Made by a program: the position numbers and the translations under genes. Under the pieces are notes generated by a model, which saw only the letters and a list, made by a program, of their open reading frames with translations, was not told the DNA's origin and did no database searches. From contig NC_080402.1 in NCBI RefSeq assembly GCF_030265065.1, forward strand, positions 55,370,001-55,434,000: a stretch of DNA of 64,000 nt, written 5' to 3'. Below are positions 36,389-48,211 of the stretch, one piece after another; within the stretch, counting starts at the first letter, position 1, and each line of letters begins with the position of its first letter. The stretch is from Corythoichthys intestinalis. Taxonomy: Eukaryota; Chordata; Actinopteri; Syngnathiformes; Syngnathidae.

Positions 36389-39385
36389 CCTCAATGTAAT
36401 ACGCACAATGACACAAGGCAGAGGTTGAGTCACCTTCAATCCATTTTAACTGGCTGCACGTGTGATTTAGTTATTGCCATCACCTGTTATGTGCCACAGG
36501 TAAGTAAAAGGTGCTCATAATCACACAAATTAGAGAAGCATCACATGATTTTTCAAAGGGTGCCAATACTTTTGTCCGGCCTATTTTTGGAGTTTTGTGT
36601 AAGATGATAACGATTTAATGTTTTTTCCATTCTCGTTTGTGTTTTATTTCATTGCAAACAAAATAAATGAAGATACTACTACCAAAGCATTTGTAATTGC
36701 AATCATTTTCCGGGAGAAATTGAGCATTATATGACAGAATTGCCGGGGTGCCAATACTTTTGGCCAGCAGTGTCAGCTTAGGTCATGTGCTATAATCACT
36801 TATGTTAACAGAGCACACATGTTCGCTAGTGTACTAGCCAAAGCCCACATTTTAGTGCCGTAAGGTAAGCCCTTCCGATACTAGTATCGGTGCAACACTA
36901 TTTTGTACCTATGAAACATTAGGATGGGACGAGTGCGGTGGGGCTGTCCTATTAGTGTGCGATATGACGAAATGAGTTCTTCTTCAGGTGCATAAATGCG
37001 ATCTACTTCGCGTGAGTACATGTGATCTTTGCGTGTCCAAGGCACTAACATCTATAATGGCTGACGATATTTTTGACAAAAGAGCAGAGGTTTCCTCTCA
37101 TTTTTGCCCCACGAAGCGTGATTTTCTTTTTACGTTTTTTTGGTATCACTTTCGCTTTCAGATATCGCTAGGTAAGGTTCCACATTTTGTATGTTTTCTT
37201 TTTTTTTTTGGCATGATGTTCTGTTATCTACTTCATTACAGGGGTTCACGGTTATTTTAAGTATAATGAATCATTCAAATGTATTTGGCTATTATTTGAA
37301 TCTGGTGGTGATTTATTAGTGCTTGGAACGAACTAGGCAATTTACATGTAAAACGTGGTTTATTACCGTATTGGCCCGAATATAAGACGGCTCTGATTAT
37401 AAGACAACCCCCTCTTTTTCAAGACTCAAGTTTGAAAGAAGACCAAATCAATTTATATACAGAAAATAATTACAGTACATCTGAAACAAATGATTATAAC
37501 AATATATTTGAGAGAAAAAGCATGTTATTTTGCGTCATTCAAATCTTAATATCTAAACATTTAAATATGTACACTAAAGTGCAATCACATTCGTAATTGA
37601 ATGGCTTCTGGTTTTTGAAATGTGAATAAACCAATATAATGTGATATAACAACAAAACTGCATTAACCATCAAAGTGAAGTCTAACTGTAACTGTAGTCT
37701 TGAAAAAATCTGAATAAGGAAAAACATTGCAATAAAATAATGCAAACTGGTTAACCCTTTAACACCGAACGTGTCGGCAGCGACGCCTTTACGCTAGAGC
37801 TGAAACGAATACTCGAGCAACTCCAGTAATGGACTACTTTTAATGCGGGACAACGTGCTGACGTCACGTGCGTAGAGGAAGAAGCAATAAAAAAATAAAT
37901 AAAAAAATTACTGCAGCCGGCAGCCGCTACAAACTACGCCGACGTTGCTAAAAACTACGCCCGCATGATGCTAGTGCGGTAGCAGGTAGTGTCCGGGGGT
38001 CTCATAGATATCGCATGCATTTAGGACTAGATGCGAAATGACAGACTTGGCTGCGTCTGGGCAGCGTTAGTAAACAGTCGCCATCTTTAAGCAGTAGACT
38101 TCTCATCGCTAATAAATATAACGTTACTGTCACTCGCTCACGTAGACGTAACGTTAGCCCTTCGGAGGGCTAGGTTTCTATTGATTATGACCACTATTGA
38201 TGCGTGGCTAACCTGTCTTACATACAGGCTTTATTTAATCTATAAAAAAACACAGCGCTGTAGAGTGATGAGGGTGTAAAATTAAAACATAATGAAGCTA
38301 ACTGTCAGCTTTAGCTCAGTAGTCATTGCTGAATAAAACACCAAGTAGCACTGGTCCCAAATGTGCTCCAATACAGCAGGTGTCATACATTTATTTTGAA
38401 CACAGCAAAAACTCAAAATCCTATCAGTACTTACAGTTTAGACTAACTTACTAAAACTTAACTAGAACTTAAAAATAGCTTGACACAAATGGAAATTCAA
38501 TTGAACCACGTGGGAAAAACCCATAGCTTTCAAGTGACGTGTGTTATCAAGCGTGAATTTTTTTTTTCTAGTCACATCTGAGATGCAATTGTTGGCTGTT
38601 TTCAACAATGTACATGGAAAATAAAGACACTGATTCACTGAAAATGGTTCAATATTGAATTAAATGTCTTTTTTGCTTCCTGTAGTATATTTATAATTGC
38701 TCTTTACCTAAAAAAACAAAACAAAACAAAAAAAACGTTTTATCCGATTAATCGATAGAATTAAACTAAATATTATATAGTAAATATTCGATAGCTGCAG
38801 CTAAGCCTGTCGCAATATGCAATAATTCCATTTATCGCACGGTAAATAAAAATGAAGGCAATAATTTTTCGGCTGCGATTTATCGCCTCGCGTGCACCTG
38901 CGTGCGCACGTGCTGTTAAAAGTTCGGCTTTCTTGTTACCAACTACGCAAAATGCATTTTAGTTCTATTTTTAATTTAGTGCAGTTTAAGTTTAGTGCAG
39001 GTGGAGAAAAAAAAGAAAAGGTGACGCTTACCATTGAAATGAAGATGTGAATGATAGCAAAATATAAGCATGGTGTGTGCTAGGCTTGAACGATACTGGA
39101 AAAAACTATTGCTGCGATTTTTGGGGGGTCTGCGGTATTATATTTCGATATTAAAAAAAATGACTCTCAATGACAAGTGTAGAGTGATCCCTCGTTTTTC
39201 GCGGTTAATGGGGACCAGAACCCGCCGCGATAAGTGAAAAACCGCGAAGTTGCGCACCCCGCCCCCCAAATTTGTATTTTTTTGTGTGTGTGCTCAATGT
39301 ATTTATTCAGATTTAGCATTGGAAAGAGATACATATAAGGCATGTTTTTTTTTCTCACCTTTTCCCCAAAGTATGATTTAAAAAA

Positions 39386-39388
<3 letters not shown>

Positions 39389-39427
<39 letters not shown>

Positions 39428-39463
39428 TTGTTTTCTGTTGGCTCGCCCACCTAAGTCAGGTGA

Positions 39464-39533
<70 letters not shown>
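39389..39533. repeat. (TG)n and (TG)n(TA)n microsatellites
   Basis: TG repeats at 39389-39422 and 39463-39486, continuing as TA repeats to about 39533; a second AT run at 39629-39651. Open frames read through these are artefacts of the repeats. Confidence 0.95.
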
Positions 39534-39537
<4 letters not shown>

Positions 39538-39546
39538 CACATATAT

Positions 39547-39633
39547 CAGGGGTCCGCAACCTATGACACGCGTGTCAGCACTGGCACGCGAAGGGTTAAC
39601 CAGTGACACGCGAGCGCATGGCAAAATAACATA

Positions 39634-39665
<32 letters not shown>

Positions 39666-41122
39666 CTGAAATTAAGACATTTTTAGTTGCACACCCTGTT
39701 ATTTAGGGCTTTACAGGAGCGTCCCTCCCGACCCCTCTGCCTATACCGTTATTTGCGAACAATTATGGATTTTGAGCACACTTCCAGCTCTTCAATTTCT
39801 CGATTCCTGTGCTCGTCGTTTTTTTTTTTCCCTCTGCGCGCTCAATTCTGCGCGCTCAATTCAGCACCCGCTACTAACGAGTCACGAAGCCAACCAGTCA
39901 GAGAGCTGGTGGAAGTACACAGTGTTACCAATCTGCACTTTTTGGTACTGTTAGTCCAAGCCCCAGCGTGGAGGCCGGCGGGCCAGTAAGCGAGTAGACA
40001 GCCGGCGAATCGCCGGCGTCCGCGCCGGGAGCCCCGTCGCTTTAACTTTGAATTGAGATCCCGATGTCACACCCTCGCCCCGGCGCGTAGGCCGGTCGCT
40101 TAAGATACGAGGCTGTACACCCCTGTCCCGGCGCATCGCAACACTCCGGTTGGACCCCGATTGCCAGCCGTCAGGTCAGGGCAGCGGGTGAAGCGATGCT
40201 TGGACTGTAGTATGGAGTGGACCGGCGATTAACGTGGCTCGTTGCCGTCGATGCGTCCGGTGCTTACTTCGGAGAGGTGGCAATGTGTATAAAAACACTG
40301 TGACGCGTTGGATGGCGTTTTACTGGAGACTTTTAACAAAAACCAGCGGGGGACACAGCCTCTTCTCTCCTTTTCACGGCGCTCTCCGCTCTCTCTCAAC
40401 ACCTTCCTTCGCTCCCTCTCTTTTTCTCGCCCAGACGCCCAATTCTTCTTCTACGCTTAACTAGCAAGCCGATCATATTGTAGGGGACAGCGGCCCCTTG
40501 GGGATACCGGTAACAACTGGTTGCCTGGTTACTTCTGGTAGCTCTTTTTGTGCATTATGCCTCGAGAGAGTTGTGTGTCGCACAACAAGTGTCAAACGCC
40601 ACTATGAGACAAAACATGAAAATTCATAGAAAGCAGGGCCAAGGAACACATTAAAGTAGGTATCTTTTATATTTTATATAAAATCTAAAATTGTGCATAT
40701 AATTCACTGTTTAAGTTGCTAGTGAACAAGACAAAATGTAAGAGTCGGCTGTTCTGACTTTGAAGGCTCTCTGTACTGTGAGAGACCTGCACTGAGAATC
40801 ACACCTGTTCCCCTTTGCGTGCTGGGGTGTGTGTGTGTGATATGTTTGCATAAAATGGTGCAGCTGTACAGCTGTTATTACTGTTGCACTTATTTTCAAG
40901 TTTTGATATTTTCGACAATATGCATTAGTTTTTAGTTAATTGATGAAGACGAATGGTAGTTATACAAATTAGATGTATGTCCATGTTTTTTTTGTTTGGA
41001 GTAAAATTCCAGCTCTGCTGAATATAAAAATTCGGTTGCGCGTCATAAATCTTGGGGTGGCACACTGATTGACAAGAAAATTTGAAAGTGGCACTCCACA
41101 CCAAAAAGGTTGCTGACCCCTG
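39547..41122 (+). mobile_element. Layer 5: hAT family X relative with BED-finger fragment (1576 bp)
   Basis: Perfect eight-base duplications ACATATAT at 39539-39546 and 41123-41130. Ends CAGGGGTCCGCAACCTATGA and, inverted, CAGGGGTCAGCAACCTTTTT. It shares the block with GTGTATAAAAACAC and the GGACAGCGGCCCCTTGGGGA region with 16723-18578. A BED-type piece is at 40515-40630. Confidence 0.88.
40515..40630 (+). pseudogene. BED zinc-finger fragment of hAT transposase
   Basis: Plus-strand reading FCALCLERVVCRTTSVKRHY, then ETKHENS and a stop. The Cys-x2-Cys and His-x4-His spacing is a BED finger as found at the N-terminus of hAT transposases. The rest of the protein is absent. Confidence 0.7.
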
Positions 41123-43102
41123 ACATATATATTTGTTTTGCTCTTTGTAATTGCTATTTGCAATAGTAACAGCAGTATTTATTTAGGATGTAGTTTGGGT
41201 TTTTGGGCTGTGGAACGAATTATTGGAATTATAATGTATTCTTATGGGAAAATCCTGCTCGACATACGACCATTTCGACTTACAAACAAGCTCCTGGAAC
41301 GAATTAACTCCGTGTGTAGAGGTACCACTGTTTTACACATGGAACGCCATAGCAGAAGCTATGAGGGGAAACGTTTTCATTTGCCTAGATGCTTAAATTA
41401 TTAAGTGGAATTTTATTTTTCTTAAAAAACACATTTTATTTCTTCTGTGTTTCTGTGCAGTATTTATATTCTTGTCTTTTACTTAAAAGAGGCATGATCT
41501 ATCGTTTTTAGTTGTGATTTCCTAAAAAGTATTTTTGAATTTAAGAGTACACATTTATTGCGTTTAGATGGGTGTACATGATCTATTAATATATACTGTA
41601 TTCTCAGAGTGTTATTGCAAAAAAATAAAAAATTAAATGGGGGGGGTGCAATAATATCGCATATCGCAATAATTTATTAAATAAATTATCGCACACTAAA
41701 ATTTGTTATCGCGACAGGCCTAGCTGCAGCCTTAGTTTACGCATGTCGTCTTTGAAACTTTGTCACGCTGTAATTACGTCACCCACGTGCCGCTGGTTGG
41801 TCTCATTTGAAAGTGCGGAAGTTGATATCCACACCAGTTTTTATTTGAAGTCAATCGACCAAGAAAAACGGGAGATAATGTCATTTGAGTTTTATAGTTT
41901 TATTGCACTCATAAATATGCATTAAAACGCTGCATGGACCATGTATCTATCTCCATATTTCCATCATTTCTTGTTCTTTTTCAAAACCGAAAGCAGCACA
42001 AAAGACTACATATCCCAAGAGCCGTTGTGATGTCAAGAAGGACGAACCGAAAGTGGACATTTTTAATAAATTTCCAAGTGAAGCGCCAACTAAGGAAAAG
42101 GAGGCATGCAAAGCAAGCAACGGCCAGTTGGATTGCGCGAGCGACTTTGAAACATGCAGAATGAATCTAAAACTAAATTTAGCGCAAGCTAATGCATTAT
42201 TTCATTAACTCAAGGAAGAAGATGAGCCGTATTTGTCTTTGTTTTCCTGGTATGAGTCGGCGTCTCGGAGAGTAGAAGTGACAGCAGCGCGCAAACGGCG
42301 AAAGAGTAGGCTGTGTGACTTTGTGTGTGACGCAGCTCCGTGACCTGTTCATGCAGAAGCTTAATTGAGTGCGCAAAAAAAAAAAAAAAAATCTTTATTG
42401 GGTCGTATGCCAGAAAAATTTGAATTGAACTGAACTACTTGTCATTATTTTTGAAAATACTTTTTTTCAATGTTATATATATATTTTTTTTCTTCACTAT
42501 AATCTTTACAATTTTTATAAAGATGAGTGTTCGAGAAGCTTGACTGCATGTACGTATAAACTTTAGATAAGGTGATGGGTATAATACCTGACTTCACAAA
42601 GAGATATCCTCCAAACCCTTTTTGTGTTAGATGATATATATATATTTTTTCTCACTATTTTGCACTGTATATAACCTGTTTTGACCATAGTATGTGTAAA
42701 GGCCAAAAACGTCTATGACCATACTTGCTGTTTGTGTTGAATTGTCAAACATAAAACTATTCAATCTTATTTTTTTCTATGGAATGTTTATCCTGACAAG
42801 TTGAATAAATATTATCAAGCTTCGCAACGGTTGGTCGAGCATGTTTGGTTGTCAATGGGACATCAACATTACAAATTTAAAAAAAATATTTTGGGATTTT
42901 TTTGTTTTTTTTGTTGGGTCCAAAATGTGGTAATTGGTCAGTGAAGAAAACAACAGTTTGGACATGAAGTTCAAGGCGTCCTTAAAAAAGGGACCCAACT
43001 TGGCCATTGTGAACAATTTTTTTCATTGAAATATAAAGGCAACATCAAATGCATGCAAATTCGGCCAAAATAGGCTTAGGTGTTAAAGGGTTAAACTAAA
43101 AA

Positions 43103-43248
43103 GAGTAGCTGAGATCTGTCATGACAGAACATCGCTTCAATGATATCTGGCGCCATCTAGCGTCGTGAATGGGGAGAGTAGCTGAGATCTGTCATGACAG
43201 AACATCGCTTCAATGATATCTGGCGCCATCTAGCATCATGAATGGGTA
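43103..43248. repeat. Tandem duplication, 73 bp unit, two copies
   Basis: GAGTAGCTGAGATCTGTCAT at 43103 recurs at 43176; the copies differ at about two positions (AGCGTCGTGAATGGG against AGCATCATGAATGGG). A recent duplication inside the outermost nest layer. Confidence 0.93.
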
Positions 43249-43379
43249 TAATGTCCAGACCGCGAAAATAAGACGACCCCCCTCTTTTTCTGTTATTTCA
43301 ATGCAAAAAATACCGTCTTATATTCGGGCCAATACGGTATATGAAAAAAAATCATGATACGAAAGCCACTCAACAAATT

Positions 43380-43450
43380 AATTTCTCGAGGCAGCACTGC
43401 ATCTCGCTTTCTTCGACACCTTGAGTGGAAAAGGTGATAAAGGTCGTAAT
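43380..43450 (-). pseudogene. Diverged duplicate of pold4 exon 1 sequence
   Basis: Minus strand GACCTTTATCACCTTTTCCA, then CTCAAGGTGTCGAAGAAAGC parallels pold4 exon 1 (GGACTTATAACTTCTTCATT, then CAAGGTTGTGAAGAAAGCAA) over about 60 bp. There is no start codon in register and the frame is lost, so it is a relic. It lies about 0.8 kb downstream of the real exon 1, in intron 1. Confidence 0.4.
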
Positions 43451-44165
43451 AAATAAAATTACAATTAGTCACATTCTGCAAGTGTTGATGTCTTGAGCAG
43501 CAGAATAAAGTCAGCAAACCACACAGACGTCTGACATTGTCATTTTGGAGCCCAGCTCACTGTCCAGCTAGGACTAAGCTCCAACATCTTAGCGAGGGCA
43601 GTACAATGCAATTTAATACATGTTTTTGGATACTTATTTTGAGATTTAGGAGTGTTTCAGGGGGACTTAAAGGGTTAATTATGATTTACACAAAAATTTG
43701 GGTTAGGTCGCCAGCGTACGAACGGAAATCGTTTGTAACCCAGGGACTACCTGTATTACTATAAGTCTGAGAACAGTTTGTGCGTTACCTTCTATGTTTC
43801 TGTAGTAAAAAAGCAAAACCACAGTGCGCCTGTTTTAAAGGATCCCACGGTAATTGAGCAAAGTAGATAAATTTTAGCCCTCACATTCATTGCAATTTTT
43901 TTTCATCATTGATCACATTATTCCTAATAATAATTTGCAACGTTCATGCCGTTTCATATGCCAATTCAACAAAATCTTGTATATGGATTAAAATTTCCAT
44001 TGGACTGCCATGAATACAGTGCATTTTTCTCAACTAGGTCATGTATATTTTGGACTAAAAAGTGCTTTGGACAAGGATAAACAACACCAATAATTAAAAA
44101 AACGTTTTCTGTATGCATGTAATATAAAAAAAAAAAAAAAAAAAAGAATGAAAAAGTACACAAAC

Positions 44166-44265
44166 CCTGTGGTGGAGAAGCAGGCCTCTCATTCCGCTTT
44201 GCTACATTTCTTGCTTTCTTCACAACCTTGAATGAAGAAGTTATAAGTCCGTTCTTCTTAGACAT
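44166..44265 (-). CDS. pold4: pold4 exon 1 (start codon)
   Basis: Encodes MSKKNGLITSSFKVVKKARN, then VAKRNERPASPPQ plus one base. Human POLD4 starts MGRKRLITDSYPVVKRREG; the LITxS(F/Y) segment is the PCNA-binding (PIP-like) motif and the following basic residues are conserved in kind. p12 is the smallest subunit of polymerase delta, acts in nuclear DNA replication and repair, and is degraded after DNA damage. The donor is GTTTGTG. An acceptor-like TTTGTGTTTCAG lies 13 bases before the ATG, so a non-coding exon probably exists upstream. Full protein from four exons: 105 residues against 107 in human. Confidence 0.93.
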
Positions 44266-44337
44266 GTCGATAGATGTTCTGAAACACAAATATTGTAGTG
44301 ACAAATTAATTCAACTCATGTAATATGGAGATTTTAC

Positions 44338-45244
44338 TAAGGATGTCCCGATCACATATTTTTGTACCTAAGTCCGAATCACCTGATTTTGAGAGTTTAT
44401 TTTAAATTTATTTGATCAAAAGTTCCAAACATGTTACAGTACTGTACCATTTACAGCAGTGATCCCCAACCATCGGGCCAGGGACCGGAACCGGTTCGTG
44501 GTGCATTCGCAACTCCCATGCCGCTGGCTGCGTGAGCCCAGAGTTATCATGGGACACGTAGTCCATATACTACATCGAGGAATTAAAAACCGCCATGACT
44601 GAATGGAAGTTAACCAGGCAAAATCAATCCATACCAGTGACTATAGATAATGCTGCAAATATTGTTAAATCAGTACGTCACACAGATGGACTTGGACCAC
44701 AAGTAGGATGTTTTGCTCATGTGGTATACATAGCTGCTAAGAGAGCTGTAGCAATCAACTTTGTGCCCCGCCTCACTTTACAAACAGTTAAGATTGTTTT
44801 CAGCACTTTTAAACTAAATTTCTTCAGATCAGTAAGAAGTAAGCACACAAATATTATGCACTAAAATGCATGTTTATATGATGACATTGGTATTTTTGCT
44901 TGTTAGCAAAATTAAAAATAAAAGGAAATAACACTTGTATTTTTTGTTACAGAGCATTACAGTAAACAACAACAGTGTTGAGCGCATATAGCAAAAGAGA
45001 TTGACTATCTCCCCCAAGGGGGCAGTGGTGGCCAAATAAGGCTTCATAAAGCAATGCAGCTTTGCAACCAGTTCGTTCAAAGCTTCATGGTGATTCATTT
45101 GGTCTTATTACAGACATTTATAATGCAGTGAAGACAGCTGCAACTTATAGTCCAGTGCGACCCTTTACACCCAATTCCGACCCTCTTCAAAATGGCCCGA
45201 TCAGCCTGATTTCCGATCACGTGATCGGATCGGGGACATCCGTA
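44338..45244 (+). mobile_element. hAT element with ZBED-type fragment (907 bp)
   Basis: Flanks GATTTTAC (44330-44337) and GTTTTTAC (45245-45252), 7 of 8. Ends TAAGGATGTCCCGATCACAT and, inverted, TACGGATGTCCCCGATCCGA. It contains part of another hAT end (CAGTGATCCCCAACCATCGG at 44457) and a transposase piece. It sits immediately upstream of pold4 exon 1. Confidence 0.75.
44590..44790 (+). pseudogene. hAT transposase fragment (second catalytic Asp region)
   Basis: Reads MTEWKLTRQNQSIPVTIDNA, then ANIVKSV and GPQVGCFAHVVYIAAKRAVA. The T-x-DNAxN-I-V and C-F-A-H-V words mark the central part of ZBED1-like hAT transposases. Flanking parts are missing. Confidence 0.75.
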
Positions 45245-45427
45245 GTTTTTACCATCAAAACACAGGACAAAACCGAGCGCAGATATACTACACACAAATC
45301 TGCTAACATTCGACATTCTTCTAATATACACATTAATCAATTCAAAGTAAACGACCTTCCTATTGCATAGTGAGACAATTACACAAAAAAAATGGAAAAA
45401 AAAAAGTTTTGTTGCAAGAGTCGTGTT

Positions 45428-45991
45428 TAGTGCTGCAATGATTAATCGATTAGAAAAAAGATTCAAATTAAATTTTGCAGCTTTGAGTATTCGTTTAATT
45501 AAAGTGGTGTTGTAATAGTTTGTTTTGAAAGTGTTTGCATTTAGTTTTATTGATTTGGGTGGATACACTGCCCTCTAGTGGCAACAGTGAACATGACATA
45601 ACTCATTTCACATGACTGGATCCAGCTGCTCCCTGTTAAACCAACATAACCTAGGTTTTTGTTTGAGCTAATGTTTTTTTTAATGCATTTGTAATTTAGT
45701 TTATAGGTATATCTAGCTGTTGTTTGTGGGAATATGTGTTTGAACCATTTGTTAAGAGCATTGTAAAAAAAAAAAAGTTAGCATTTTATAGCATTTAAGC
45801 TAGCTGGGCTTTGCTAAATAAGTTAGCCAATTGTTCTTTTGTTGTACTTAGATCTTCATTTATTATTTTTTAAAAATACTGTTTGAGGTTCAGCTCAGGT
45901 ATTTTATTTTTTCATGTTCTTTATCCGATTACTTGAACTACTGAGTTCATCGATTAATCGACTACTAAAATAATCGATAGCTGCAGCCCTA
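45428..45991. mobile_element. hAT non-autonomous element (564 bp)
   Basis: Flanks GTCGTGTT (45420-45427) and GTCTTGTT (45992-45999), 7 of 8. Ends TAGTGCTGCAATGATTAATC and, inverted, TAGGGCTGCAGCTATCGATT. Same family as 18822-20295. No coding region. Confidence 0.85.
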
Positions 45992-47331
45992 GTCTTGTTG
46001 CTTCATTTACGCATGAAAACGAATTTAGTAAACAGAGCTGAACAACCAGTCAGCATGCCAGCACGTGAAAGATTCGTCAGACATCACATCAACACAGCTT
46101 ATTAAATCACCATGGCATTGACTTAATAACATAAGGACGCAATTTATCACATCTAAATCTGATTTTAATGTATAGTTTGTGATATTTTAGCATTATGCAA
46201 TGTGTATTTTGATGATGAAATGTGGGTGCGATTGACGCCTTTTCAATGCTATCCAAACCAAGGGATGATCTTATTTATTTATAAGTTCTCTTCCTTATAT
46301 TTTCATGGAACTTCACCACATTAATGATTCGGATGTGTAAACGGCCAAATACCTTATTTTGATGACCCTTTCCTGCAAATGGAGATAAACCACCCTTATA
46401 GATGAAAAATAAGTTCAATGCGATGTCGTCGTAGTGTGAACAAAAATTAAAAATTCAACTACTACAGTAGGGATGGGAGTCGCAGATCCTTCACGTCAAA
46501 GGCTGGGTGGAGAAATCTTATTTTCCTAAAGAACAAATAAGAAATGCACGTTTTTGCAAGGGTGTTACGCAGGATAACAGAAAATGGCTACGGCGGCTCG
46601 CGCGGTGTCCGTGTACCATTACCTCGTAATGACTTTGCTAACTAACAGACGTAGACAAGACGACAAACTGTGTCGTGCCAAATTTGATATAGCCGTGCGG
46701 GGTTCTCTTCTAAGCAGTTCTCCTTCGTTCACTAATGAAATTAATACTACTGGTACGTGAGATAATTCGGACAACAGGAAGACATTTGACGCTAAGTCAC
46801 AACAGAGTGAGGTCGTGTGTAACATCCTGTATGTGTTTTCAAAATAAAGCTAACTTAAGATTGTAGCTCCCTCTTTCGTCGCTTTTGCCTAGGAACTTCT
46901 GTTTACGATCTCAACGAAATGACCCAGATATGCTCAAAGAATTGAATGATTATCCAGAGCGCAATATTCAATATGCTTCTTATATTGTGAATCGACTTTT
47001 ACGGCTGCGACAGAGAAAATGTTAAAATGAAGAGAAGTAAGAATTTCATTACTTCAAATCGTTGCTCCCTGGTAAGTACCTTTCGGCACAAAATGATGCC
47101 AACTTTATTTTAAAATGAATTTTCATATCTTGTTGACACACGGTAACTTCATTATTACCGACCTCGTTGAGGATGAATATCTTTCACAGTATCGTAAAAA
47201 AGTAACACAAAGATCCACGCCACCTTAAGGAAAGGTTGCTCTTACTGTATTAGGAAGGGGAAAAGAAAAGTTGTTATTACCCACAATCCTTTAAGGCAAC
47301 CATTAGCGACACACTACTAAAGGTTTGGTTC
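45992..47331. other. Region upstream of pold4, one CpG-rich spot
   Basis: Mostly AT-rich. Near 46560-46620 there is a short CpG-rich spot (GGCTACGGCGGCTCGCGCGG). A plus-strand ATG at 46583 opens 59 codons (MATAARAVSVYHYLVMTLLT) of unknown identity. As the only CpG-rich place upstream of pold4 it could belong to its promoter, but nothing proves it. Confidence 0.3.
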
Positions 47332-47582
47332 TTAAAGTGATCCTCGATTTTAAAGACATGTAGGCTCTAATAAATCACAATTGTTCTCTTGTATTAAAAT
47401 ATGTCGTTAGAAACACATAAAATGTTAAATCAATGTAAATATTTTATAATATTTAGTGCATATTTTGACCGATAGTTGGCGCCATGTTCTGCGGGCGCGG
47501 AGTGATGACGTAGATGATATTTTTCCAATCGTGTAGCGTGTGTACAACAACTGTGTATTACTGGCTTAACTCGCGAAGTAAA

Positions 47583-48074
47583 ATGCCACGATGTGCTGCT
47601 TATGGATGCAATTTCGAGTCAAATGGAAACAAGGAGAGTGATGCGAGTCTCCACAAATTTCCTGTTGACAAGAAGAGGAGAAAGGTTTGGGAAAATGCCT
47701 GTAGACAAGCAAATCTTCCCAAACAACCAAGGCTTTGTTGTTGCCATTTTTCTCCTACCGAGTTTGAGGATTTTAGTAGATGACAACTAATGAAAGATCT
47801 CACCGGAGCGGCTAGATATAAGCGCAGACTAAAAGCAAATGCTGTTGCAACTATTTTCCCGCACAAGAAGCCTCAGCCTGCCCGGATATCGAGTGAAATG
47901 CGCGCAATGAAGCGAGACGGACGAGACACTCTGGCCGCCCTCTTAAGCACCCAAGCCGCTCCTGTCGCTACAGCGGGAGGCGAACCTTCGGGCGTACCGC
48001 TAGTCACAGAGGAAGCTAATAATTCACCTCTACTGTCAGTTCATCAGGCAGTGTGTGTTCAGTATTCAGCTATA
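47583..48074 (+). pseudogene. THAP-domain gene of the Kolobok-like element, 5' part
   Basis: Starts MPRCAAYGCNFESNGNKESD, then LHKFPVDKKRRKVW, LCCCHFSPTEFEDFSR, a TGA stop, then QLMKDLTGAARYKRRLKANA and VATIF. The full THAP finger (Cys-x4-Cys, Phe-Pro, Trp, Cys-x2-His, closing AVxTI box) is present apart from one in-frame TGA inside it. A low-complexity linker follows (ALLSTQAAPVATAGGEPSG). At 48074 the gene is interrupted by the element at 48075-50340. Confidence 0.75.
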
Positions 48075-48211
48075 GGGAATGGGACGTACTACGTCATTGT
48101 TTGGACCCGCCTCCATGCTGGCAATATAATTCACTTCCGGGCCGGCAGAGTCAATGCGGATTGTAACGTGTGATAGTGTTAAGCTAACTCTTTCGGTGTT
48201 TTAGAAAGAAA

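Larger units (their letters stand above)
38802..41722. mobile_element. Layer 4: hAT non-autonomous element
   Basis: Perfect eight-base duplications GCTGCAGC at 38794-38801 and 41723-41730. Ends TAAGCCTGTCGCAATATGCA and, inverted, TAGGCCTGTCGCGATAACAA. It inserted into the terminal GCTGCAGC word of layer 3. It contains words such as ATCCCTCGTTTTTCGCGG (39190) and GAATTAACTCCGTGTGTAG (41300), ends of yet another common fish repeat. Confidence 0.85.
37795..41734. mobile_element. Layer 3: hAT non-autonomous element
   Basis: Duplications CTTTACGC (37787-37794) and GTTTACGC (41735-41742), 7 of 8. Ends TAGAGCTGAAACGAATACTC and, inverted, TAAGGCTGCAGC. Same family as 18822-20295 and 45428-45991. It carries the hAT module with AACAGTCGCCATCTTTAAGC, shared with 32400 and 35790. 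Confidence 0.75.
37755..43090. mobile_element. Layer 2: piggyBac-like element, TTAA-flanked
   Basis: TTAA at 37751-37754 and 43091-43094. Ends CCCTTTAACACCGAACGTGT and, inverted, CCCTTTAACACCTAAGCCTA: a 12-base perfect terminal repeat starting CCC, typical of piggyBac. No transposase is recognised between 41743 and 43090. A second left-end copy lies at 63302. Confidence 0.75.
37366..43337. mobile_element. Outermost layer of a five-deep nest: TA-flanked CCGTATT element
   Basis: Flanked by TA (37364-37365, 43338-43339). Ends CCGTATTGGCCCGAATATAA and, inverted, the identical 20 bases. Subtracting inner layers leaves about 0.63 kb, so this is a short non-autonomous element. Its ends resemble those at 19382-20246 and 12001-12237. 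Confidence 0.75.

Noticed and set aside
39167-39664. Several open frames of 60-130 codons on both strands
   Set aside because: They are translations of TG/TA microsatellites (runs of CVCVCV and IYIYIY) and have no independent support.
39180-41335. A further element between ATCCCTCGTTTTTCGCGG and GAGGTACCACTGT within the nest
   Set aside because: Both words are common fish repeat tips, but they do not form an inverted pair and no duplication was found.
46583-46760. 59-codon plus-strand frame MATAARAVSVYHYLVMTLLT in a CpG-rich spot
   Set aside because: No homology recognised and no splice or conservation evidence; a short frame in GC-rich sequence arises easily by chance.
46920-47030. Plus-strand frame NDPDMLKELNDYPERNIQYA
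   Set aside because: Looks protein-like but is only about 37 codons, without motifs or splice support.
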